Made by a program: the position numbers and the translations under genes
The notes under the pieces: generated by a model
What the model was told of the DNA's origin: nothing
The model's input: only the letters and a program-made list of their open reading frames with translations
Database searches by the model: none
Source of the DNA: Liolophura sinensis
Lineage: Eukaryota > Mollusca > Polyplacophora > Chitonida > Chitonidae
NCBI RefSeq assembly: GCF_032854445.1
Contig: NC_088302.1
Coordinates: 12,953,338-13,017,337 of the forward strand
Reading direction: 5' to 3'
Length of the DNA stretch: 64,000 nucleotides
Shown: one piece after another, positions 1 to 12,600 of the stretch
Position numbering within the stretch: the first letter of the stretch is position 1
Layout: each line of letters begins with the position of its first letter

Positions 1-1743
1 ATACAGGTAACACAGAGGGGCCACTGACAGGGAGAAAAAACACACACTACAGGGTGACAATGTCATCATACAGGTAACACAGAGGGGCCACTGACAGGGA
101 GGAAAAACACACACTACAGAGTGACAATGTCATCATACAGGTAACACAGAAGGGCCACTGACAGGGAGAAAAAACACACACTACAGAGTGACAATGTCAT
201 CATACAGGTAACACAGAAGGGCCACTGACAGGGAGAAAAAACACACACTACAGAGTGACAATGTCATCATACAAGTAACACAGAGGGGCTACTGACAGGG
301 AGAAAAAACACACGCTACAGGGTGACAATGTCATCATACAGGTAACACAGAGGGGCCACTGACAGGGAGAAAAAACACACACTACAGAGTGACAATGTCA
401 TCATACAGGTAACACAGAAGGGCCACTGACAGGGAGAAAAAACACACACTACAGAGTGACAATGTCATCATACAAGTAACACAGAGGGGCTACTGACAGG
501 GAGAAAAAACACACGCTACAGGGTGACAATGTCATCATACAGGTAACACAGAGGGGCCACTGACAGGGAGAAAAAACACACGCTACAGAGTGACAATGTC
601 ATCATACAGGTAACACAGAGGGGCCACTGACAGGGGGAAAAAACACATGCCACAGGGCGACAATGTCATCATACAGGTAACACAGAGGGGCCACTGACAG
701 GGAGAAAAAACACACGCTACAGGGTGACAATGTCATCATACAGGTAACACAGGGGGGCCACTGACAGGGAGAAAAAACACATGCTACAGACTGACAATGT
801 CATCATACAGGTAACACAGAGGGGCCACTGACATGGAGAAAAAACACACACTACAGGGTGACAATGTCATCATACAGGTAACACAGAGGGGCCACTGACA
901 GGGAGGAAAAACACACGCTACAGGGTGACAATGTCATCATACAGGTAACACAGAGGGGCCACTGACAGGGGGAAAAAACACATGCCACAGGGCGACAATG
1001 TCATCATACAGGTAACACAGAGGGGCCACTGACAGGGAGAAAAAACACATGCTACAGGGTGACAATGTCATCATACAAGTAACACAGAGGGGCCACTGAC
1101 AGGGAGAAAAAACACACGCTACAGGGTGACAATGTCATCATACAGGTAACACAGAGGGGCCACTGACAGGGAGAAAAAACACACGCTACAGAGTGACAAT
1201 GTCATCATACAGGTAACACAGAGGGGCCACTGACAGGGGGAAAAAACACATGCCACAGGGCGACAATGTCATCATACAGGTAACACAGAGGGGCCACTGA
1301 CAGGGAGAAAAAACACACGCTACAGGGTGACAATGTCATCATACAGGTAACACAGAGGGGCCACTGAAAGGGAGAAAAAAACACACACTACAGAGTGACA
1401 ATGTCATCATACAGATAACAAAGAAGGGCCACTCACAGGGAGAAAAACACACACTACAGGGTGACATTGTCATCATACAGGTAACACAGGGAGGCCACTA
1501 ACAGGGAGAAAAAACACACGCTACAGGGTTATAATGTCATCATACTTGTAACACAGAGGGGCCACTGACAGGGAGAAAAAACACATGGTACAGGGTGATA
1601 ATGTCATGATACAGGTAACACAGAAGGGCCACTGACAGAGAAAAAACACACTGTACAGGGTTACAATGTCATCATACTGGTAACACAGAGGCGACACTGA
1701 CAGAGAGAAAAAACACATGGTACAGGGTGACAATGTCATAATA
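1..1743 (-). repeat. 67-nt minisatellite carrying a splice acceptor and the start of TBC1D19 exon 13 (about 26 copies)
   Basis: Near-perfect 67-nt units fill the left end of the window and probably continue past it. Read on minus, each unit is a pyrimidine tract and acceptor (TTTTTTCTCCCTGTCAG) followed by TGGCCCCTCTGTGTTACCTG and about 20 more bases. Joined to the single base left over from exon 12, this reads V-APLCYLYDDIVTL, which matches the family sequence that follows FHGFxMY (VAPLCFLYHE in human TBC1D19). So the unit is the intron 12 / exon 13 border, and the true exon 13 lies left of the window. Most units hit TAG right after VTL. Copies between 1380 and 1743 are more diverged. Confidence 0.9.
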
Positions 1744-1811
1744 CAGGTTTTGACAATGTACATGTTGTTACTGTAGAAATACATTTAAGATTCAATATGA
1801 TAAAATAAATA

Positions 1812-2083
1812 TTTATTTATTTATTTGATTGGTGTTTTATGCCGTACTCAAGAATATTTCACTTATACGACGGCGGCCAGCATTATGGTGGGTGGAAACT
1901 GGGCAGAACCCGAGGGAAACCCACAACCATCCGCAGGTTGCTGGTAAGACCTTCCCACTTACGGCCGGAGAGGAAGCCAGCATGAGTTGGACTTGAACTC
2001 ACAGCGACCGCATTGGTGAGAGGCTCCTGGGTCATTACGCTGTGCTACCATGCTAACCAACTGAGAGATGGAGGCCCCCTAAA
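1812..2083 (-). mobile_element. SINE copy, near full length
   Basis: Tail to head on plus, from (ATTT)n GATTGGTGTTTTATGCCGTA to CAACTGAGAGATGGAGGCCC. Flanks share TAAAATAAATAT, a likely target duplication. Lies in TBC1D19 intron 12 beside the acceptor array. Confidence 0.9.
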
Positions 2084-2524
2084 ATAAATATGAAAGAATA
2101 AAATCATTACAGTAGTCAATAGTTCGTCTGACATGTAAATTGCACAAAGTGTTGGCTTTTTCTTTTATGAAATTTGATAATTTGCACAACCAGGACTGAC
2201 AACTATAATTACATGTAAGAGAAACTGTTGATCAACAGCATCATGAAACGAGACTGCAATTCTTCAAGTTTTCTGTTTATGTGTCATGATTCTTGAGTGA
2301 TGATATGAAAGTACATTGACAGTTCCAAAATCAGACAAGATGGATTAGAACACTATCACAAGACAAGGGAATTTTCTTACAAAGAGTTAATGGTGCTGTT
2401 GTAAGTTACTCAGAAAAACCCCCCGACATTGTCTGTATAAACTAACATACAAACATGTTACAAATCCACAGAAAAGAGCCAATGACTTCTTTGAGTGTCA
2501 GTTAGAAGTTGGAGTGGAAGTACA

Positions 2525-2921
2525 TTGGACAAGGCATTCTTAGGGATATACAACGTCTTGGTTTATTAACACGACGTTTCGATGTAGCTATTAACATCGT
2601 TATCAAGTGGATGATATCAGAACATAAATGGCATTAAATTAAAGCCGAGCCTGAAGAGAGATCAAGGTACTTTCCTCCCCTTAGCGCACAACCTGTTAAT
2701 CCTCCAAGCTGACCAGGAACCCAACAAGCCTAATCCCTTAATCTCATAAGCGGTATTGAACATATACATCTTTTGTTCTATTCTTGACACTTATTTCTCT
2801 CGTTATATTTAAAGCCATTTATGTTTTGATGTCATTTACTTGATTACGATGCTAGTATCTGCATTGAAACGTCATGACAATAAACCAAGAAGTTGTATAT
2901 CCTTAAGAATGCCTTGTCCAA
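2525..2921. mobile_element. Inverted-repeat element, about 400 bp
   Basis: TTGGACAAGGCATTCTTAGG plus about 35 further bases at the left pair with the right end (CCTTAAGAATGCCTTGTCCAA), including GGTTTATT/AATAAACC and the ACGTTTC/GAAACGT segment. Non-coding; TBC1D19 intron 12. Confidence 0.75.
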
Positions 2922-3151
2922 CAGAATCAATGGTCCAGTTCAGAGGTAGATAAAGATCAAATCATGCCATACATGTAAGTTTCTATCCTTGTAGCTTATA
3001 TTGCAAAGCAATTTTTCTTGTACTGTTGTACTACATCCATGTTTTGATTTGCAACGTACATATATAGCAAATTAAACTTAATATACACGCATATATATGG
3101 TGCAAATAAAGATCTGGATGTGAGAAAATGAATTGGGAAGGCTTCTCGGTG

Positions 3152-3680
3152 TTGTTGTAACTTAATACCATACACTCTAAAGCCTGGGATGGTAAAACCT
3201 ACATTAGAAGATTAGATCACAGTGTTTTCCTGCACTACTGTAACTTACCTTGCATTTACAAACCCATGGAATGGAATAACCCTGTTAGGAACGTAAATCA
3301 AATGTTTACCTGTAGGCCCCTACTGTTGTAACTTACTATACAATGCCAGTCATGGATGAGAAAAGCCATGTAATGTTGTAACTTACCTTGCATTTACAAA
3401 CCCATGGAAGGAATAACCCCGCTAGGAATGTAAATCACAGTGTTTCCCTGTACTGTTGTAACTTACATTATGATGCAAGTCATGGATGGGAAAAGCCATG
3501 TACTGTTGTAACTTACCATACACAGCAATCCCATGGAAAAGAATAACCCATATAAAGAAGGGTAGATCACACTGTTATTCTATACTGTTGTAACTTACCA
3601 TACATAGCAATCCCATGGAAAAGAATAACCCATATAAAGAAGGGTAGATCACACTGTTATTCTGTACTGTTGTAACTTAC
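3152..3680 (-). repeat. Degraded tandem copies of the end of TBC1D19 exon 12 with its splice donor
   Basis: Downstream of the true donor at 3679-3680 the motif TACTGTTGTAACTTACCATA (plus strand; on minus TATG|GTAAGTTACAACAG) recurs at about 3583, 3500, 3450, 3372, 3321, 3240 and 3152. The two nearest copies also keep CCCATGGAAAAGAATAA and GGGTAGATCAC, the complement of the exon coding VIYPPNGVIPFHGFAMY. Long copies are about 82 nt and alternate with shorter ones of about 50 nt. Conservation falls with distance from the exon. Confidence 0.85.
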
Positions 3681-6600
3681 CATACATAGCAAACCCATGG
3701 AAAGGAATAACTCCATTAGGAGGGTAGATCACAGCATATTCTTGCATGCCCAACTTGCCCCGGATATAAGATTTAGCTGGTGTAGCACTGTTACGAGCAA
3801 AATGCTCCAAAACCTTGGTGTCTCGGGAAAAAGGCAACAGCACCTGGAAATTGATGACAAAAATCTTTCCATTGATGAAATTTACATTCAAATTTAACCT
3901 TATCATTTATATTAATTAACACCAGAAGGAGAGGTTTTGCAAAAACTGCCTTTTTAAGTTTTTCTGCAAATGCTTTTCCTGTAAATTACTTGCTTGCACA
4001 TTCCCATGCACGCAGAAAAATTTGAACTGAACTGATTGATTTGTGTTTAATGCCATACCCAAGAATATTTCACTTGCATGTACCATATGTGACGGTGATC
4101 AATTTCATGGCTAGAGGATACTGGCATATACCCTAATAAACCACAAGTGCCACACAAACTTTCCCAAATGTGACACAGATTTTCACCAGCAGACTGATCG
4201 AGCCCAAAGTGTATGCGATATTGGTGGACAGCAACAAACTTTATGTAACACTGCCTAAAAATCCAGACATGTGCATTTTCATACACATATTGAACAGAAA
4301 GTCGTAACTACATGTATTCAGAATAAAGGAAACCATGAAATATGCAATTTTAACTTCAGCACAAAAAGGGCTGGTTTTCAACCTTGATCCGAAGCTCCAT
4401 ACAGTAAAGTTCAACACAAAATTTTATCAAAAAATCAGACAACATTTGGAGCCGTTACACATATAAGTGTAGCATGCATTCAACCACCAATCAGAATCAG
4501 CAGAATCATTAATTATACAAAACTTCAGAAATGAAAAGTCTGGTTTTCAAACTCGATCTGAGGGTCAACAACATGAGCCTGCACATGTTTGAAGTAAATA
4601 TTGCACAGGAACCAATGGCCAATCAAACTGTTTAAAGGAAATCACTGAATATGCACAACTTAGGCATGGATATGGCTGCTTTTCAAACTTAAGCTGATAA
4701 ATACACAATATGAGACCACATACAAAACACTATTTCGTGCAGTTATTGCACAGAAACAAACCAGCAAAATTAGAATAATTGTATTCATTAAATATGGAAA
4801 ACTTTCATGCATGCATTAGTCAGGCTAGTATTCAAGCTTGACCTGAGGGTTCACAAACTCCATGTATCCTGGGAGGTTCATGAGTTTTATATTAAAGCAA
4901 ACTGGGCCCACAAAAACATATGCTGTACATCCATGGACATTTACTCTACCTGATACAGAAAATCTTCGAAAACAAAATAATGATCATCGTTGGTAGCTGT
5001 AAGCTTCACATCCTGAAATAAACAGAAATCATGTGAACTAATTCTGTGATTCAGTGATTAGTTAGTTTGGGGTATTGTATTAGAGAATTCTCCTGATTTT
5101 ATGTGAAATTCCCTGATATAATATGGAATAAATTCATACATCAGAATTACATGAAAACTCAAATTACATGACTAAAGGTAAATCAATAAGGACTTATTAC
5201 TGTAATGATGACTGTCAGACAGTTTGAAGTACTGACTTTACGCGATAATGTTTATTTAAAGTTAAACAACAATTGGTACATATGAACAACATACAAAGAT
5301 AGGAACAAATAGGCTACAAGGAGAATCTAAAGTAATCAGCATGTACTGCTCAAAATGGACCTCTCTGAATGTCAATGCAGAACACGCAAATAGGTCAGCC
5401 GTGTGTCCCACATATTGGTTACAAATGTTTAATCTTTCTGTGGCATCATGATGTCACAACTGTTTTCACCGGAAATGGAATGAAAAGTAACGAGAAAGGG
5501 TGTTGGATCCATCCATAGACCCTTTTTCCTTCCAGTTACAGCCATCTTCATGTGTACCTATTGATAGACAGCCTTTTCTTGAATGTCATACTCATGAGTC
5601 TTTGACTTACACAATGCCAGTCTGTTTTTTATAGAACAGACTGTTCAGGGTAAAAACCATAGGCAAGTTTCTAACAAACTTTCCCACATGTGGCGCACAG
5701 CCTTGCACTCCATACTTGTGGAAAACTTCAAGCATGTCAATCACAGATTGTTATCAAGGTCCCACAAAAAGTGAGAGGCGGAGGGCTTCACTCTAGAATG
5801 ACTAACCTCATGGGCTTCAGCAGCTGCCAAGAGGGTACAGTGATCCCTAATAAACCCATCATCTTTCCTTCCACTTACCATGTACCATGTTCCACACCCC
5901 AAATTATTCAATACAACAGCATATTCTACAGAAATCAATTTGCTTGTTGTCCAGTAACTGTGACTGTGGCTATTTAATAATTCTGTAACTGACCTTATAC
6001 AAGAGGTTGTCCACAAGGAGGTCGTGGTGCATCACATAGGCCTTCAGTTGTTCATAGTAGAGCTGATCCTGAAAATCAATAAAAAGAGATAGGTAAAACA
6101 AAATTACACGCTTTTCAACAGAATACATACCATATTAACTAAACATAGGTAAATAGGTTAAAATTAGCCTTCAGTTCTACATAATGCAGCATATAACATC
6201 CCAAATGTCAACATCTGTCACCTCCAACACTAACATCTGTGTCCACTTTCACATCTGTCACCTCCAACACTAACATCTGTGTCCACTAACCACATCTGTC
6301 ACCTCAACTGCTGACATCTGTCTCCAATTACCACATCTGTCATCTCCACCCTAGGACCTGTCTCCCTTCACACCACATGTCAGCTCCAACCCCAACATAT
6401 GTCTCCACTTACAACATCTGTCACCTCCAACCCCAACATATGTCTCCACTTACAACATCTGTCACCTCCACGCCAGCAACTGTCTCCCCTCATCACATGT
6501 CACCTTCAACACGCCTCCACTAACCACATCTGTCACCTCCACCCCTAACATCTGTCTCCACCTACCACATCTGTCACCTCCACTCCTATCATCTACCTCC

Positions 6601-9600
6601 ACTTACCACATCTGTCACCTCCACCCCTAACATCTGCCTCCACAAGACTGCTCTTAGACTGACTGGACATCCTTTCTTTGAGAACTCCTGGGACAGCGGA
6701 CTGTGTTTGTTTATGACCACTGGAAATAAAAATACATCATTTATACAATATTTTTTAGCGCCTTAAGGTTAACCTTCATTAACGTTGGCCTGAAACGTAA
6801 ATAATTTACACTGATTTCTGTAGTATTTTTTTATTTCTCAGAACACAATTTACTGAAATGCTGGAATTCTGTATTGGGATAAATGAACAAACTCAATAAC
6901 ACTGTGGTGATCTGATATATCACCAGGTGTTTCTTTTTTTTTGTTTTACTTTTCAACTTTAAACTGCCAAATCACTGCTGGATTAGCTTTTTGCAATCCA
7001 GTACAAAGTACAGGGCACAACCATAACAATTATCTAAGTAGATGGATTTGAGTACAAACTGCCTGTTAATCATGATAACGGTAACCTGCCAATGGCAATG
7101 GTACTCCAAGTAAGTATTCATCATAGGCATTAACCACCACAATGTTCAAAAGAGTATCAGCATTTGAACGCAATCCACTTTTTAAGAAAAAATCTTCACA
7201 ATATTAAACAGTAACGTTTCCTTTTTTGAGCTATTCACTTCTCATTACATTCCTATACATGACCATAAATTTCTTCCATGACTAACTTATCCATTTCTGC
7301 TGATCCTAAGAGTTCTAGTGATTTTAAAAACGTGTTGTGAGGTTTGCTTAGAATGTGGGATATTCTACTGGAAAAATTTCAGCACCAAAAATCATATTTT
7401 GTGACATTCATTTGCCTCTAGCAACACACTTTTGTGGGAGAAATTTTAGGTCATTTCATTATCTTGAACCGTTAACGTAAAATTATGGTTTTTAGGTCCA
7501 AGGGAGGTAGCTTGAATCCCTGACAAACTTAACAGAGTAGTCTCCCTTTTTACACCTGTTTATTGCTTATCCCAATACAGGGTAATCCAAAAATTCAAAA
7601 TCTTGTTCATTAAACTCATTTTGGGTGTTAATGTATAAAAAAGACGTAAATACGAAAAAAGCTAATGCCTCCATGCTTAAAATGTAATGAGGTAATGCAT
7701 GATCAGACCAAGGAAAGATATCATGAAAGTTACAGACTGGACACAGAGAATTGTGTAATATGTACGGACCTTTTTTGCCCAGCTTTGTCCTGTCCAGATC
7801 AAACAGCTCTGGGGGAATGTCCTGAGCATCATCTACACCTGTCTGACACTGGTTTATAGACATCTCACTGTACTGTAACCTCTGTGAGATAAGACAAGGG
7901 CAGGTTCTGATCAACCAATCAGATTTGGCCAGAGTGAAGATGTAGCAGATATACACACCACCTTTCAACCAATTCACCCATCATGGACGTTATCTGGCTT
8001 TTTGGAGCACCCATGCAAAATTCAATTCATTTAGTGTACAAATACACATGTAAACCAACAAACAATTTATCCTACAAGAAATATTCTGTGGTCGTATTTT
8101 TTCAGCTATGAAATAAATTTGCTGTTCATAACAACGCAGCATTTTAACACATTACTGATGAAAATTCCATTAAAAGACATTATTAGGGATAATGTTCATG
8201 GAGTTCAAAGGTGTAATATATCAGTGAGGGTTTATGAACAATTGGACCTTTTTTTTTCTGGAGAAAATGGCATTTGGAAATATTTTGGCATAATCATGGG
8301 TATTTGGGACCACCTCTTCATCATCTCTGTATGATCATGTTCTAAACAAGGATGCCATGTATGTCTAATAAATGTATTCCAGTGTAAATTTGTCCGAACC
8401 CATGCATTTAATCTGGATTTGGATTATATTGATGAATATATTGAAAATATAAATATGATCAATATTCATGTTCACCAAATTCTAGCTCAAATAATTTATT
8501 GTACATGTTTTACATCCTCATTTAGATCATTATTAAGCAACAATAAATATACCAAGAGGTGGTTCGAAACACACATCATATAAAAATTATTTTCAGATAT
8601 CTTTTTAATGTCTCAATCTCATTAAACAGAACAGAAAAACATATTTAAGGCCATATTTATGACAAACTCTTTCATCTGAACTCTATGTCAGTTTTATATT
8701 TTATAAAATATCCCTTATATTGGTGATTTAATTTTATGCCATACTCAAGAATAATTAACACTTGTATATTTCATAAGCCCAAACTGGTTAATAAATGAGA
8801 AATGTTCCAATATATGACACACAGCCTAAATTTAACACTGATAATGAAAAGTATTAAGATTATATATAGATTATATCTAGGGAAACAATCATACAGTGCC
8901 AAAGGAAACATTACTCACCAATTCATGAATGCTTTTGACTTTCAAAGGAATCTGGATTATACCCCATAAAGTTCCAGCCCTAAAATGTGAAACGATAAAA
9001 TGCAAATCCTAGAAGCTGACTGATTTAACTGTGCTACTTACCTGTTATACTTAAACTTCGTCCTTTGACAAAAGATTTTAAAACAGCCCTTCAAACCAGC
9101 TACCTATCCTTTACCGCCACTTATAAAGTCAATTACCTCCCCTTATTTTGCCTCAAATAACAGTAAAAGCTGAGCTGACTGAACCCATACGTGCTGTAAT
9201 GAGGGGTACAAATTCTGTCTGGGACTCCTTAACCAAGCTTGTACATTTCAGATTCAAATCTTGGTCTTTTGGCCCTACAAACGATAGGGGACTCCTTGGC
9301 CTAGTAGTTAGTGTGCTAACACAGTGAAATGACCCAGAATCTTCTCACCAATGCAGCCCCTCTGAGTTCGAGTACATGTACATGGGTAGGTTTACCAGCA
9401 ACCATAAGTGAAATATTGACTATGGCAATCAAGTAAACAAATTAAATATGAGCTAAAATATTCTTCAAATCTGCATTCTCTGGTAGCATACTTATATGTG
9501 TATCAAACCTCATAAATCCCGTGGGCCTTCGGGGGTCAGTTGGTTAGCGCGCTTGTCCAACGTAATGACCCAGAAGCTTCTCACTGTGAGAGCAGTCACT

Positions 9601-12600
9601 GTGAGTTCAAGTCCCGCTCATACTGGCTTCCTCTCCAGCCATGCGTGGGAAGGTCTGGCAGCAACCTGCAGATGGTCGTGTGTTCCCCCCAGGCTCTGCC
9701 CGGTTTCCACCCACCAACATGCTGGCCGCTGTCGGACAAGTGAAATATTCTTGAGTACGGCGTAAAACACCAATCAAATAAATAAATAAATAAATCATAA
9801 ATCCTATAAGAACAGTGTATGCTTTGCACAAGGTCAGTGTCTGATTCGGTTATGTACAATTTTGATCTTTTTCCCCACTCGTCTAACCTGACTATGTCCT
9901 GGTTGTTGTTGTAGTTGTTGTTTTGTAAATTTGCTATCACCTCCAGGAAGTCTTTGGGTGCATACACTGGTCGAATCTGACTCAAATCTGAAAAGAAAAT
10001 AACAATATTGTCGGCTAGATTTCACACCTTGATACATATCAATGGACGAAATAGTAATACTAAACTGGGTACTACATTTACACAGTAACCCAGCAAGATT
10101 GTGTATGCATTAAATATTATCTATTTCCTTTACAACTTTACAACACTAGCTCATTTAATATTATTTCCAATACAGCATGAGCCCATGGCTTGAATTTTAA
10201 TTAACATCACATTTAACACTTTGTCTGGTGCATCACAACAATGTTATGAGAGGTAACTCTCCATGCCAACACAGTTATCATGCTGCATCACTAAAACATC
10301 TCTTCCCAGTTATCAGGCATAATGCCCGTGAAAAAGAATACATAATATGCTGCTGGAGAAGTTGTTTCCCAGCAGGCTTATTTCAGCACTTCACCCACAT
10401 AGTATACTCAATAAAAATTTGAATGCACAAAACAATTTTATATTGGTTTCTCTCAGTATCAAATAACATGTTAACTGAACAATTAGGGTAAGTAATAATT
10501 ATCAATTGTGGCTTCAATTTCCAGCAGATTTTCAGATTTTAGGGCAATAATTCAAGAGCTATGGCAGTGGGAAAAGAGAGTGGTCGGTAATCAGAGTTCA
10601 CGCTCTTTGTGATGCTAACGGTGGATACTCTTAATACTGAATGTTGTAGAGTTAACACGCCATTTAATACTGAGAGTAAAATGCTTCTTACGTTTTTTTT
10701 TGTTTTTTTTTTTTGTTGAGTATAGTACATGCTGCCTAACAGACTAATAATGTTCAAGTGGATAACGTGTGTTGTTTATGGAATAGTACAAGATAACAAC
10801 ATGAGCAGTTCTCCAGCATACCTCTTGAAACTGACATACCTGGGGGAGTTGTGCCCAGCTCACTCCAGCGACTTGCCAGGTCTTTACGGTCTTTCTCTGA
10901 TCTCTACAAAATTTATTCTAACATTAGGAGCAGGGATCATTTCATGACAACAAGCAGAAACTCTCTCGTGACTACATGCTGATTCTCTCATAACAGAGAT
11001 GTCAACAGGCAGATTCTCTCATGTCAACAGGCAGATTCTCTCATGTCAACAGGCAGATTCTCTCATGACAACAGGCAGATTCTCTCATGGCAACAAGCAG
11101 ACACTCTCACGTCAACAGGCAGATTCTCTCATGTCAACAGGCAGATTCTCTCATTTCAACAGGCAAATTCTCATCTCAACAGGCAGATTCTCTCATGACA
11201 ACAAGCAGATTCTCTCATGTCAACAGGCAGATTCTCTCATGTCAACAGGCAGATTCTCTCATGGCAACAAGCAGACACTCTCACGTCAACAGGCAGATTC
11301 TCTCATGTCAACAGGCAGATTCTCTCATGGCAACAAGCAGACACTCTCACATCAGCAGGCAGATTCTCTCATGTCAACAGGCAGATTCTCTCATTTCAAC
11401 AGGCAAATTCTCATCTCAACAGGCAGATTCTCTCATGACAACAAGCAGATTCTCTCATGACAACAAGCAGATTCTCTCATGACAACAAGCAGATTTTCTC
11501 ATGAAAACAGGCAGATTCTCCCAAGGCAACAGGCAGATTCTCTTATGTCAAAAGGCAGATTCTCTCACAAAAACAGGCAGATTCTCTCATCCCAAGTGGC
11601 AGATTTTCTCATGTCAACTGGCAGATTCTTTCAAGTCAACAGGCAGTCTCTCGTCACAGAGCAGACACTCCCATATTAACACCCAAAACTATCTCAAGTC
11701 AACAAACATGCTCTCCAAAGTAAATAGGTTTCTCATGAATTCATGTAAGCAGGCAGATTTTCTCAAAAATGTAAACAGACATGACTCATATCAACAGGCA
11801 GACTCTATTACATCGAAAATGTGTAGTCTATTACTTCCAAAACATGGCAGTGGCCTGGTGGTTAATGTGCTAGCACAGCATAATCAGACCTCTCACCAAT
11901 GTCATTGCTGTGAGCCTTCTCCACTTGTACACAGGAAGGTCTGCCAGTAACCAGCAGATGGTTGTGGGCTTACGCCTTATTTGTGCCTGGTTTCCTCTCA
12001 CCATAATGCTGGCCAATGTAACACACATGAAATATTCTTCAGTTCAGCATAAATCACCTATAATATAATTAAATAAATGAATCAAAATGAGACATACCTT
12101 TTTAGCCAATGGGACACTGAGCTCTGTGCACATACTGTTTAGACTCTTCAAAATCCTCTTCTCCCAGTTCATCTGCAAAATTCAAGCAAATTCCAAAGGG
12201 ATGCTCTCTATGCTTACAATTTCTTTTATTGTCCAAAATTATTAATTTTGTTACTTACATTTGTTAATTGCATTTTACTTTTTAAATGATAAACGTATGA
12301 GCATAAATTAAGTATAAGTTACATTTATAATAGACAAATCAAACTCAAACTGTTGTCAAGAAACAACAGTCTGAAATCCATACAATTACCCACTCTGGTA
12401 CATACATTTGTACAACCAAACCATGAAATTCTTAACTGCAAAATAAGAAAGATATAGCCAGTGATTCTCTATTTGTGAATCTGCCATCTCTTACTTGTGC
12501 TTTTCTTAGATGGGCCAAAGGTTCTTTCTGTGCTTCCAAATCCGGAGGTATGTCTGATGACATCACACTGTTTTGTTTCTGCATTGCATTGTAAACAACA

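Noticed and set aside
7567-7977. A 136-codon single-exon gene on minus
   Set aside because: It is TBC1D19 exon 8 (7770-7881) read into the introns on both sides.
10999-11679. Overlapping repetitive reading frames on plus
   Set aside because: Products of the 22-nt minisatellite, readable in all three frames; no start context or codon bias.
10940-11680. CRISPR-like array
   Set aside because: Units are contiguous without unique spacers, and the DNA is eukaryotic intron.
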